28,999 nucleotides of DNA. It comes from CAYMLL01 sp964390645. Its GTDB lineage: Bacteria > Planctomycetota > UBA8108. Under the pieces are notes generated by a model. The model saw only the letters and a program-made list of their open reading frames with translations, made no database searches and was not told the DNA's origin. The stretch lies in contig CAYMLL010000063.1 of the NCBI GenBank assembly GCA_964390645.1, positions 1 to 28,999 on the forward strand, written 5' to 3'. This document shows positions 15,392 to 23,087 of the stretch, in pieces. How positions within the stretch are numbered: the stretch's first letter is position 1; every line of letters starts with the position of its first letter. The translations under genes and the position numbers were made by a program.

Positions 15392-15808
15392 TCACCAGAC
15401 CGTGACCACGACGCGCCGTCCCGACGCGCGATCGCGGTGCTCCCAGAGGTAGACACCCTGCCAGGTGCCGAGCGCCGGACGGCCGCCCGAGACCGGAATC
15501 GAGAGGCTGGTCTGCGTCAGCACGTTCTTGACGTGAGACGGCATGTCGTCCGGCCCCTCGTGCGTGTGACGGAAGTACGGCAGGCCCTCCGGCACCAGAC
15601 GGTCGAGGAAGGCCTCGAGATCCGCCCGCGCGGTGGGATCGGCGTTCTCGTTGATGCAGAGGCTGGCGGAGGTGTGCTGCAGGAAGATGTTGCACACGCC
15701 CCTGTCGACGCCGCTCTCGGCGACGACGCGCGCGACTTCACGAGTGATCTCGTGCAGCCCGCGACTCGCGGGTGCGAGGTTGATCGTACTCTGGAACGCG
15801 CCCGCCAT
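15392..15808 (-). CDS. yjbQ: YjbQ/UPF0047 family protein
   Basis: 138 residues, the usual length. All conserved blocks are present: FLQHTSASLCINENADP, HTHEGPDDMPSHVKNVL and the closing ALGTWQGVYLWEHRD. The invariant His and Asp/Glu residues form a putative metal-binding active site. The family is annotated as 'secondary thiamine-phosphate synthase enzyme', on the basis of weak thiamine-phosphate synthase activity in E. coli; the true role is unsettled. The start at 15808 fits the family. It is the last gene of the lpxB-aroB-aminotransferase run, 52 nt after the aminotransferase stop. Confidence 0.95.
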   Translation of the reverse strand: MAGAFQSTINLAPASRGLHEITREVARVVAESGVDRGVCNIFLQHTSASLCINENADPTARADLEAFLDRLVPEGLPYFRHTHEGPDDMPSHVKNVLTQTSLSIPVSGGRPALGTWQGVYLWEHRDRASGRRVVVTVW

Positions 15809-15860
15809 GAAGCCCTCGCTCGATCTCCGTTACTCTCCCGCCCCTCGCACGGTTCTCGTG

Positions 15861-17240
15861 TCAGCTGCGCATCGCGTGCTTCGCCAGCCGCGAAGTGACC
15901 TCCCAGATCGGCCCCGGGAACCGATGACTGCGGGCCGCGACCCGGTCGAACGCCTCCAGGAACCAGTTGACGTCGGAGTCCGTCAAGACCAGCGGGGGAA
16001 TCAGCTTGATGACCTCGAGGCCGTGACCGGCCACCTGCGTCAGCACGCGGTGATCCGCCAGCAACGGCATGACGATGGCCTGGCCGAAGAGCCCGCTGTT
16101 GACCTTGTGCGCAAGATCCCATCCGAGCCTGAGCTTGAAGGAGGACGGACGGCCGAACTCGATGCCGATCATCAGCCCCCGGCCACGCACGTCGCTGATC
16201 AGCTCGTACCTCTCCTTGAGGTCCTCGAGCCCCTTCTTCAGCACGTCGCCCATGCGCCGCGCGTTCTCGACGAGGTTCTCGTCCTCGAGGACGTGCAGCG
16301 TCGCGAGCCCCGCAACCATGGCAAACCCACCCTGGCCAAAGGTGGAGGAGTGGACGACACAGTTCTCCATGCTGTCGAAGACCCTGTCGTAGATGTCGCG
16401 ACGCGTCAGCACCGCGCCGACGGGGACGAAGCCGCCGGAGAGCGCCTTCGAGATTACCAGGATGTCCGGCTCCACGCCCGAGTGCTCGAACGCGAAGAGC
16501 TTGCCGGTGCGACCCAGTCCGGTCTGCACCTCGTCGAGAACGAAGAGCGCGCCGTGACGGGTGCACGCCCTCTTCGCCGCAAGCAGGTAATCGTCGTCAG
16601 CGACGAAGACCCCCTTGCCCTGGATCGGCTCGAGCACGAAGGCGGCGACGTCACCCTTCTCGAGCTCGCGATCGAGGGCCGCGAGATCACCACAGGGGAT
16701 CGAGTCGCAGCCGGGGACGAGCGGATCGAAGCCGTCGCGGAAATGATGATCGCCGTTCAGAGACAGCGAGCCGTTTGTCAGACCGTGAAAAGCGTGATCA
16801 CAGTGGAGGATCCTTGGACGCCGCGTGGCGCGGTGCGCGTACTTGATCGCGGTCTCGACGCCTTCGGTTCCGGAGCTCGTGAAGTAGACCGTGTCGAGGC
16901 TCGACGGGACCTTCTCCTTCAGCTTCTCCGCGAGCAGTCCGGAGAGCAGAGGAGGATCCATCTGGACGAGGGACGAAGGCTGGGTCTCCATGAACTCGCA
17001 GAGAGCCTGACGCACCACCGGATGATTGCGTCCGATGTTGAAGACGCCGTAGCCGGCGAGCATGTCCAGGTAGCGCTCGCCGGCGCTGTCGAAGAGGTAC
17101 GGGCCCTCCGCGCGCACGTAGACCCTGTCGAACCCGATCGTCTTGAGGACCCTGGCGAACTGCGGGTTGACATGATTCGAGTGGAGCTCGAGGTTCTCCC
17201 CCTGACGCTGACGGATCAGGTCTACGACGTCGAAGGACAC
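15861..17240 (-). CDS. Class III PLP-dependent aminotransferase
   Basis: 459 residues of the ornithine/acetylornithine/4-aminobutyrate aminotransferase fold. The PLP lysine is K265 in DILVISKALSGGFVPVGA, the aspartate that contacts the pyridine nitrogen is D236 in LFVLDEVQTGLGRTG, and the phosphate loop is TSSGTEGVETAIKYA. Further family blocks are HAFHGLTNGSLSLNG, EPIQGKGV and HSSTFGQGGFAMVAGLATL. It belongs to a branch usually annotated only as 'aspartate aminotransferase family'; an amino donor and acceptor cannot be named, and argD, rocD or hopanoid HpnO-type roles are all possible. The GTG start has GAGGTG upstream. It begins 4 nt after the stop of the lipoprotein gene, indicating translational coupling. 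Confidence 0.92.
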   Translation of the reverse strand: MSFDVVDLIRQRQGENLELHSNHVNPQFARVLKTIGFDRVYVRAEGPYLFDSAGERYLDMLAGYGVFNIGRNHPVVRQALCEFMETQPSSLVQMDPPLLSGLLAEKLKEKVPSSLDTVYFTSSGTEGVETAIKYAHRATRRPRILHCDHAFHGLTNGSLSLNGDHHFRDGFDPLVPGCDSIPCGDLAALDRELEKGDVAAFVLEPIQGKGVFVADDDYLLAAKRACTRHGALFVLDEVQTGLGRTGKLFAFEHSGVEPDILVISKALSGGFVPVGAVLTRRDIYDRVFDSMENCVVHSSTFGQGGFAMVAGLATLHVLEDENLVENARRMGDVLKKGLEDLKERYELISDVRGRGLMIGIEFGRPSSFKLRLGWDLAHKVNSGLFGQAIVMPLLADHRVLTQVAGHGLEVIKLIPPLVLTDSDVNWFLEAFDRVAARSHRFPGPIWEVTSRLAKHAMRS

Positions 17241-17244
17241 GCGC

Positions 17245-18006
17245 TCACCTCGAGGGTCGTAGGGTCTCGATCATCCGGAAGAACCCGGCGCGACACTTCT
17301 GGATCGTCGCCTCGGGCGCGATGACGCGGAGGAAGAGATGTTTGTCGACCATCGCGATGAGAGCCCGGTACTCCGGACGCGGCTCCACGGTCCGCGACAT
17401 CATGCTCTCCTTGTAACGATACGTGCCTGCAAGCTCGACCAGGACGACCTCGAGCCCGTTGACATCACGCTGCTCCACCTCGGCCTCGGGGTTCTCCTCG
17501 AATTGCCCTCGCCAGCGAGCCATGTTGCGAGCCATGTCCTGCCCGACGGCCCGCGAGATCCAGAACTCGCCGTCGTGCTCGTCGTTGTCGGCGTGCGCGA
17601 TCCGGAACTGCGCCTCACGCATGTTGTTCTTCGTACGCTCTCGCGTCCAGTCCTTCGGTGCGCTGACGACGACGCCGTCGACCACGAACTCGTCTCCGGG
17701 ATTCCAGTCCGCCGGGACCGGCTTACCCCGGCCGGCGAAGCTCGAGCCACCGGCCGAGGCCCCGGCGACGGTCGGCGGGTGTCCGGCAGGCAAGCCCGCC
17801 CCGTGCGGGTTCGACCCGGCGTGCGGATCTCGAGCCGGCGCGGCGGTGACCGCCTCCTGGAGAGCCGGATGCGGTGAGCCTCGCTTCTCGGCATCGGTCG
17901 GTTGGTGGTACTCCGCTGTGCCGTCGGAGCAACCGACGAGCACGACGACCGACAGTGTCGGGACGGCGACCAGAGTGATGTGTCTCCTGGATATCATCGA
18001 TGGCAT
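17245..18006 (-). CDS. Lipoprotein of unknown function
   Basis: 253 residues with a lipoprotein signal (TLVAVPTLSVVVLVGC, lipobox LVGC). A low-complexity linker rich in Ala, Gly, Pro and His follows (residues 30-95, with SNPHGAGLPAGHPPT), then a folded domain (about 105-250) containing APKDWTRERTKNNMREAQF, DGEFWISRAVGQDMARNMARW and LVELAGTYRY, and a closing LFLRVIAPEATIQKC. Similar domains occur in planctomycete hypothetical proteins; I know of no function. The second ATG (17997) has AAGGAA at better spacing (9 nt) than the first and may be the true start. It lies 16 nt after aroB and 4 nt before the aminotransferase. Confidence 0.8.
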   Translation of the reverse strand: MPSMISRRHITLVAVPTLSVVVLVGCSDGTAEYHQPTDAEKRGSPHPALQEAVTAAPARDPHAGSNPHGAGLPAGHPPTVAGASAGGSSFAGRGKPVPADWNPGDEFVVDGVVVSAPKDWTRERTKNNMREAQFRIAHADNDEHDGEFWISRAVGQDMARNMARWRGQFEENPEAEVEQRDVNGLEVVLVELAGTYRYKESMMSRTVEPRPEYRALIAMVDKHLFLRVIAPEATIQKCRAGFFRMIETLRPSR

Positions 18007-18022
18007 TTCCTTGATGACTCTC

Positions 18023-19126
18023 TCACCTCAAGAACCGACGAAGCTCTCGCCTCACCGTCGACATCTTCACGTCGTCCGAGATCATCGCCTCTCCCAATCT
18101 CCCGAGCAAGACCCAACGAAGCCCCCGCGGCCCTCGTTTCTTGTCCCTGGCCATCGCTGAACAGATCGTCTCGAGCTTCAGCCCGGCGACACTTGTCGGC
18201 AAATCGTAGGCCCGGATCAGCGTCTCGAGACGCTCGGCAACTCCGCGTGGCGTGCGACCCAGCGCCTCACCGAGACGGACTGCGAAGACCATGCCGACGG
18301 CGACCGCCTCGCCGTGAAGAAGCTTGCCGTAACCCTGGGCGGCCTCGAGGCCGTGAGCGAGGGTGTGCCCGAAGTTGAGAATCATGCGCAGGCCGGACTC
18401 CTTCTCGTCCTCCTGGACCACCGCCGCCTTGATGCGCACGCAACGCTCGACAACCCGCGCCATCAGCGACGGGTCGCCAGCGACGAGCGCCTCTCGCTGC
18501 CGCTCCAGAAGACGCAGGAGTCGCTCATCCCGGATCGCGGCGGTCTTGATGATCTCCGCCCAGCCCGAGCGCACCTGACGACGGGACAGCGTGCCGAGAA
18601 CGTCGAGGTCCACGACGACCGCAAGCGGCTGATGGAAGGCGCCGACGAGGTTCTTGCCCTCCGGGACGTTGATGCCCGTCTTGCCGCCGACCGACGCGTC
18701 GACCATGGCGAGCAGCGACGTCGGCACCTGCACGAACGACACGCCACGCAGCAGGCTCGCCGCGGCGTAGCCGGTGATATCGCCGACGACACCGCCACCG
18801 AGCGCAACGAGGCACGCGCGACGGTCGCAGCCGCCGCGGATCGCGCCGCGCACGATGCGCTCGAGCTGCTCGAAGCTCTTGGAGGACTCGCCCGCGGGCA
18901 GCAGGCCTCTCGACACCGGGACCCCGCTGCGCCGCAGGAGCCTCTCGACGCGCTCACCGTGACAGCCGTGCACCTTGCGGTCGGAAACCAGGTGCAGACC
19001 GGAAGGCCGCCGCTTGCCGGCGAGAAGCGAAGGCAGCTCACCGAGAGCGCCGCTTCCGATGATCACCGGATAGGAGCCGCCGGGCGTCCGCACACGGACC
19101 GTTCGAGTCGAGGAGTTCGAAGCCAT
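18023..19126 (-). CDS. aroB: 3-dehydroquinate synthase
   Basis: A 367-residue NAD+- and metal-dependent enzyme that converts DAHP to 3-dehydroquinate, the second step of the shikimate pathway. The NAD-binding motif GGGVVGD is at residues 110-116, followed by PTSLLAMVDASVGGKTGIN, GWAEIIKTA, the metal site in LRMILNFGHTLAHGLE and LLHGEAVAVGM. Length and motif order are normal. It starts 15 nt after the stop of the preceding (PES)n membrane protein and ends 16 nt before the lipoprotein gene, so it is inside one transcript with lpxB. No other shikimate genes are present in the window. Confidence 0.97.
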   Translation of the reverse strand: MASNSSTRTVRVRTPGGSYPVIIGSGALGELPSLLAGKRRPSGLHLVSDRKVHGCHGERVERLLRRSGVPVSRGLLPAGESSKSFEQLERIVRGAIRGGCDRRACLVALGGGVVGDITGYAAASLLRGVSFVQVPTSLLAMVDASVGGKTGINVPEGKNLVGAFHQPLAVVVDLDVLGTLSRRQVRSGWAEIIKTAAIRDERLLRLLERQREALVAGDPSLMARVVERCVRIKAAVVQEDEKESGLRMILNFGHTLAHGLEAAQGYGKLLHGEAVAVGMVFAVRLGEALGRTPRGVAERLETLIRAYDLPTSVAGLKLETICSAMARDKKRGPRGLRWVLLGRLGEAMISDDVKMSTVRRELRRFLR

Positions 19127-19141
19127 GGTTCTCGGGGCGAC

Positions 19142-20417
19142 TCAGCTCGCGGACCTGTCCTCGCCCCTTTGGACTCGCGCGCGGGCCTCCGCCCGGGCCG
19201 CCTTCAGCCGCCCCCGGTACGCCGAGTCCGAGCGTCGCAGGATCAGCCAGATGAGGACCGCCCCGAAGCCGACGATTCCCAGCACCCAGGGGATGAGGCC
19301 GAGCACGCCGACGCCCGTGGACTCGAGCTCCGGCAGCTTCTCGTAGCGCCCGGCGACGAGCACGGGGATGTCCCTCTGGAGGATCTGCCCCTTGTGGTTC
19401 ACCTCGCCCCGATAGAGCCGACAGAAGTAGCCGCGCAAGACCACGCCATCGAGGTGCTGCAGCTCGTCCCTCTGGTCCTCGACGGTGTAGACGAGGTAGT
19501 GGTGGAAGATCCCGTGGACCTTGTCCTCGTCGATCATGTAGCTGCGATAGACCCTGTCCGTGCCGACGTTCGGCACACCGGGGAGCGCCCGCAGCTTCAG
19601 AGGGTCCTCCCCCGTGTCCGCGCGCACCACGTAGCCCCGGACCTCGACGACGCCGCCCCCGTAGAGGCTCGGCCTCGACTCGAGCAGCGCCCAGACCTTG
19701 TCGCCTGGAATCGTGCTCATCACCGGNNNNNNNNNNNNNNNNNNNNNNNNNNNNNNNNNNNNNNNNNNNNNNNNNNNNNNNNNNNNNNNNNNNNNNNNNN
19801 NNNNNNNNNNNNNNNNNNNNNNNNNNCGACTCCGGCGACTCCGGCGACTCCGGCGACTCCGGCGACTCCGGCGACTCCGGCGACTCCGGCAGCGCTCCCG
19901 CGCGGCCCCCGGCCGCCGTCCCGCGCGAGAGGATCTTGTGAACCAGGTAGCTCACCGCGGGCTCCCGGATCGTCCGGCTCTCCTCGATATCCGGGGTGCG
20001 ATCGCGCGCCGAGGCCTCGATGAGCCGCGCCGGATCCTCGACGAAGACAGCGATCTGCGGCGGGTCCGCCGGATTCGTCTTCGAGCCCCCCGTCTCTGCA
20101 AACGGGTCCTCGGAGCCCGTCTCTGCAAACGGGTCCTCGGAGCCCGTCTCTGCAAACGGGTCCTCGGAACCCGTCTCACCGGCGAGATCGGGCGGCTCCT
20201 GTCCATCCCAGGGTCGCGGAACGTCGAAGAGCCCGTCCTCGAAGAGCCCCTCGACCGCCGCGCCACGGGTCTTGCGGTTCTCGTCGCTGCCACCTTGCCA
20301 GATGAAGGCGAGCATCAGCCCGACGATGACGACCAGGAAGATCATCTGCATGCCGAGACGCCGCTTGACGCGTGTCGACGACCTCTGACGATCCGAAGGT
20401 GAGTTCTTGAACAGCAT
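19142..20417 (-). CDS. Membrane protein with Ser/Pro/Glu repeat linker (interrupted by assembly gap)
   Basis: One gene broken by the 100-N gap. The N-terminal part (ATG at 20417) has a basic stretch, one transmembrane helix (MQMIFLVVIVGLMLAFIW), three ETGSEDPFA repeats and a helical segment ending in (PES)n. The C-terminal part, beyond the gap, has a small folded domain (VRGYVVRADTGEDPLKLR, YMIDEDKVHGIFHHYLVYTV, LRGYFCRLYRGEVNHKG) and a second transmembrane helix (LIPWVLGIVGFGAVLIWLIL) before a basic tail. The two parts are out of frame across the placeholder but join in frame if the true gap is a multiple of 3. Family not recognised; the soluble middle probably faces the periplasm. Third-party role unknown; it sits 58 nt after lpxB and 15 nt before aroB. 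Confidence 0.7.
19727..19826. other. Assembly gap of 100 N
   Basis: Exactly 100 N, the usual placeholder for a gap of unknown size. It abuts a 9-bp tandem repeat, which is the likely cause of the break. Confidence 0.97.
19827..19889. repeat. 9-bp tandem repeat, at least seven copies, encoding (PES)n
   Basis: Seven perfect copies of CGACTCCGG, read on the minus strand as CCG GAG TCG (Pro-Glu-Ser). The array runs into the assembly gap, so the real copy number is unknown and larger. Confidence 0.95.
20089..20177. repeat. 27-bp tandem repeat, three copies plus part, encoding ETGSEDPFA
   Basis: Copies begin at 20089, 20116 and 20143 and a partial one at 20170. The unit length keeps the frame. 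It lies in the linker of the membrane protein, after its first transmembrane helix. Confidence 0.92.
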
Positions 20418-20475
20418 CGGCGCAGGATCCCGAAAGCCACCCGGACGAGCTTGCTTATTGTGACGCAATTCTCCG

Positions 20476-21654
20476 CTATCGCCACGGGGTTTTGCCGGAG
20501 GACGCTTCGGGGCGGCTCTCGAGAAACGCGAGGAGAACCTCCGCGGCCGCCGCACCGCTTCCCCGACGGAAGCACGAGTCCTTCAGACGCTCGAGTCGCT
20601 CCAGCGCGTCATCACGCGCGGCGCCCTCGTCAAGGAGGCTGCGAGCGATCGGAGCGAGCTCGTCGGACGGATCCTCCCAGAAGAGCTTCTCGACCACTGT
20701 CGCCTCGCCACCGTTGGGGCCGCTGCCGACGATATTCGGAAGCGCGATCCACGGCGTGACGCTGATACGATCGAACACGTACGCGCCGAGCCGCGTCGTA
20801 CGGTAAAGAACGATCATCGGCTTCTGGAAATACGCCAGCTGCAGCGAGGCCGTGCCCGACGCGACGAGGGCGAAATCACAAGCCTGCATCAGCGCGCGAG
20901 AGTCACCCGTGACGATATCGACCCGGATTCCGTGCTTCTTCGCCACCTGGTTGACGCTCTGCTCGAACTCCTCGCGAAGGCATGACACGACAACGCGCTG
21001 ACGCTCCGGGTCGAGCGCCATCTTTGCGAGGATCCTGCCGAAGGCCGGCGCCAGCGCCTCGACCTCCTGGGTACGGCTGCCGGGAAAGACACCGATGACC
21101 TTGACGCCCGGATCGATCGAGAGCCGTTCGCGCAGCTCCTCGCCCCAGTGCTGCGGCAGGTCGGCGAGCTCGTCACCCAGCGGGTGGCCGACACAGCTCA
21201 CCGGGACGCGATCGTTGCGGTAGAGCTCCTCCTCGAAAGGGATGATCGCCATCAAGAGATCGGTGTACTTCAGCACCTTGCGACGGCGCCACGGCGCCCA
21301 GGCCCAGACCTGCGGCAGTATGTAGTAGGCAACCGGGATACCGCGCCATCGCGCCAGCCTCGCGAGTAGACAGTTGAGCGCCGGCGAGTCGACGAGGAGC
21401 ACCGCGGTCGGCCTCCTCTGCACCAGCAGTCGATCGAACTCGCGCAGCAGGCCGATGTAGCGCCCGAGCCCACCCAGAAAGCCCAGCACCATCGTCGCCG
21501 TCGCGGTGAGATCGCGCAGCACCTCGCAACCCACGCGCCGGAGGTGGTCACCGCCGAACCCGCCGAAGCGGACGTCCGGCCGAATTCGGGCGACCTCCTC
21601 GACGAGGTGGGCCGCGTGCAGATCGGCCGATGGCTCGACCGCGACGACGAGCAC
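20476..21654 (-). CDS. lpxB: Lipid-A-disaccharide synthase (divergent)
   Basis: 392 residues from the GTG at 21654, which gives the family's N-terminus (VVAVEPSADLHAAHL). The enzyme joins UDP-2,3-diacylglucosamine and lipid X into the lipid A disaccharide at the inner membrane. Conserved features: RFGGFGG, VLLVDSPALN, YYILPQVWAWAPWRRRKVLK, IIPFEEELY, VGHPLGDEL, VFPGSRTQEVEAL and LVASGTASLQLAYFQKPMIVLYR. Some usually fixed positions differ: AGExSGD is AVEPSAD here and SGTAxLE is SGTASLQ. The open frame extends to 21765; a TTG at 21687 is another possible start. First gene of a six-gene run and divergent from folC. Function probable, given the changed motif positions. Confidence 0.87.
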   Translation of the reverse strand: MLVVAVEPSADLHAAHLVEEVARIRPDVRFGGFGGDHLRRVGCEVLRDLTATATMVLGFLGGLGRYIGLLREFDRLLVQRRPTAVLLVDSPALNCLLARLARWRGIPVAYYILPQVWAWAPWRRRKVLKYTDLLMAIIPFEEELYRNDRVPVSCVGHPLGDELADLPQHWGEELRERLSIDPGVKVIGVFPGSRTQEVEALAPAFGRILAKMALDPERQRVVVSCLREEFEQSVNQVAKKHGIRVDIVTGDSRALMQACDFALVASGTASLQLAYFQKPMIVLYRTTRLGAYVFDRISVTPWIALPNIVGSGPNGGEATVVEKLFWEDPSDELAPIARSLLDEGAARDDALERLERLKDSCFRRGSGAAAAEVLLAFLESRPEASSGKTPWR

Positions 21655-21680
21655 GAAGGGTGGGCTGCTGGCGTACGAGG

Positions 21681-21710
21681 TGGACAACGATCGCGCCGGT
21701 GGACTATAAG
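21681..21710 (+). promoter_or_regulatory. Promoter for folC (leaderless candidate)
   Basis: TGGACA (21681-21686), an 18-nt spacer and TATAAG (21705-21710). The predicted start, near 21717, falls between the two possible start codons (21714 and 21720) and no Shine-Dalgarno is present. ACTATA on the same bases gives TATAGT on the minus strand, a possible -10 for lpxB. Confidence 0.45.
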
Positions 21711-21719
21711 ACGATGAGA

Positions 21720-23006
21720 ATGAAACCGCTGACGGACTTCCGAGAATTCCGGCAATTCCTGGCATCTTTCACCAATTACGAGAGGTTGCCAACCTTTCGC
21801 TACGACTCCAGGACCCTGGGGCTCGAACGCATGCGGAGCTTCGTCCACGATCTCGGCGATCCGCAGAACGCGTACCCCTGCGTCCATGTCGGCGGCACGA
21901 AGGGCAAGGGAACAACGACGCTGATGCTCGAGGCGCTGCTCGGCGCCGACGGGGCGCGGGTCGGCACGTACACGTCGCCCCACATCGAGCACCTGTGCGA
22001 ACGCATCCGTGTCGGCGGCGCGCCGATCTCCGGGGATGACATCGTCGCCTCCGCGAACGCCACCCTGGCAGCTCTGGAGAGGCGACTCGGCAGCCCGGAC
22101 TCTCCGACCTTCTTCGAGCTCATGACCGCCATCGCCATGCTCCATTTTTCGAAGGCGGCGGTGGACTACGCGATCTTCGAGGTCGGCCTCGGCGGCCGGC
22201 TCGACGCCACCAACATCCTGTCGGCACGATGGAGCGCGCTCACCAGCGTCGGGCTCGAGCACACCGACCTTCTCGGCGACTCGCTGGCGCAGATCGCCAC
22301 GGAGAAAGCCGGCATTATCAGACCGTCCACCCCCGTCGTCTGTGGCGAGCTGCCGACGGAGGCCCTCGAGGTCGTCGCCGCCGTCGCCGAGGAGCGTGGG
22401 GCGCCGCTGGTCGAGACGCGATCGGACGACGTCGTGGTCGGCGCGGACGGCACCGTCCGGATCGAGGGCCTTGACCGTCCGGTGCGAGCGCACCGCGTGC
22501 GAGGCCCGGGCCTGCGCACGGACCTGGCGATCGCATGGTCGCTCTACCGCCGCATCCTCGCGGACGACCATCGCGAGCCCACGTTCGACACCGTCCGGCG
22601 AGTGCTCGAGGAGCTCGAGCTGCCCGCGCGGGTCGAGATGTTCGACGTCCGCCCGCCCGTCTGCCTCGACGGCGCCCACACGGTCGAGTCGATCAACGCT
22701 CTCGCGACGGCGCTCGACGAGATCGAGATGCCGCGCCCGAGAACGCTCGTCTTCTCGCTCGCGTCGGACAAGCGATGCGCCGAGATCCTCGCCCGCCTCG
22801 ACGCGGTCGGCGACGACTTGATCTTCACGCTCGCCGATCCGGTCCGGTCGCTGACGCCCGAGGACTTGCGAGACGCTTTCGGTCGCGGCGAGGTCATCGA
22901 GGATCCTCACGCCGCGCTCGACGAGGCGCTCGCACGTGGCAAGCCGGTCGTGATCACCGGCTCGATCTACCTCGCCGGTCGCCTTCGAAAACGACTGCGA
23001 GGATAG
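21720..23006 (+). CDS. folC: Folylpolyglutamate/dihydrofolate synthase
   Basis: 428 residues from the ATG at 21720 (21714 is also possible). It adds glutamate to dihydropteroate and folates with ATP. The P-loop is VHVGGTKGKGTT, followed by TSPHIEHLCERIRV, the FEVGLGGRLDATN block, VGLEHTDLLGDSLAQIA with EKAGIIRP, and the C-domain signature CLDGAHTVESI. P-loop, omega loop and C-terminal domain are in the usual order, and length is normal. The further in-frame sequence to 21630 overlaps lpxB and is not family-like. It is convergent with clpC downstream. Confidence 0.94.
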   Translation: MKPLTDFREFRQFLASFTNYERLPTFRYDSRTLGLERMRSFVHDLGDPQNAYPCVHVGGTKGKGTTTLMLEALLGADGARVGTYTSPHIEHLCERIRVGGAPISGDDIVASANATLAALERRLGSPDSPTFFELMTAIAMLHFSKAAVDYAIFEVGLGGRLDATNILSARWSALTSVGLEHTDLLGDSLAQIATEKAGIIRPSTPVVCGELPTEALEVVAAVAEERGAPLVETRSDDVVVGADGTVRIEGLDRPVRAHRVRGPGLRTDLAIAWSLYRRILADDHREPTFDTVRRVLEELELPARVEMFDVRPPVCLDGAHTVESINALATALDEIEMPRPRTLVFSLASDKRCAEILARLDAVGDDLIFTLADPVRSLTPEDLRDAFGRGEVIEDPHAALDEALARGKPVVITGSIYLAGRLRKRLRG

Positions 23007-23029
23007 CGCTCGCGACCCTCCCGTCCAGT

Positions 23030-23061
23030 CGCGGGGAAGTCACACCGCGGGGAAATCACAC
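23030..23061. repeat. 16-bp tandem repeat, two copies, between folC and clpC
   Basis: CGCGGGGAAGTCACAC then the same with one change (G to A). It lies in the 81-bp space between convergent stop codons. Confidence 0.85.
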
Positions 23062-23087
23062 CACTGGCGACCGCTGCGGATGGGCTG

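Noticed and set aside
14957..15456. Minus-strand ORFs over the tRNA ending in peptides like YWIRTSDFHRVRM and GDTGFEPVTST
   Set aside because: These are well-known false translations of tRNA genes read on the opposite strand; the rest of the frames has no family resemblance.
14978..15898. 306-residue plus-strand ORF starting inside tRNA-Val
   Set aside because: It starts within the tRNA and runs antisense to yjbQ; it is a high-GC shadow frame with no recognisable domain.
15633..17324. 563-residue plus-strand ORF
   Set aside because: Antisense shadow of the aminotransferase and yjbQ; the opposite strand has complete motifs and the correct lengths.
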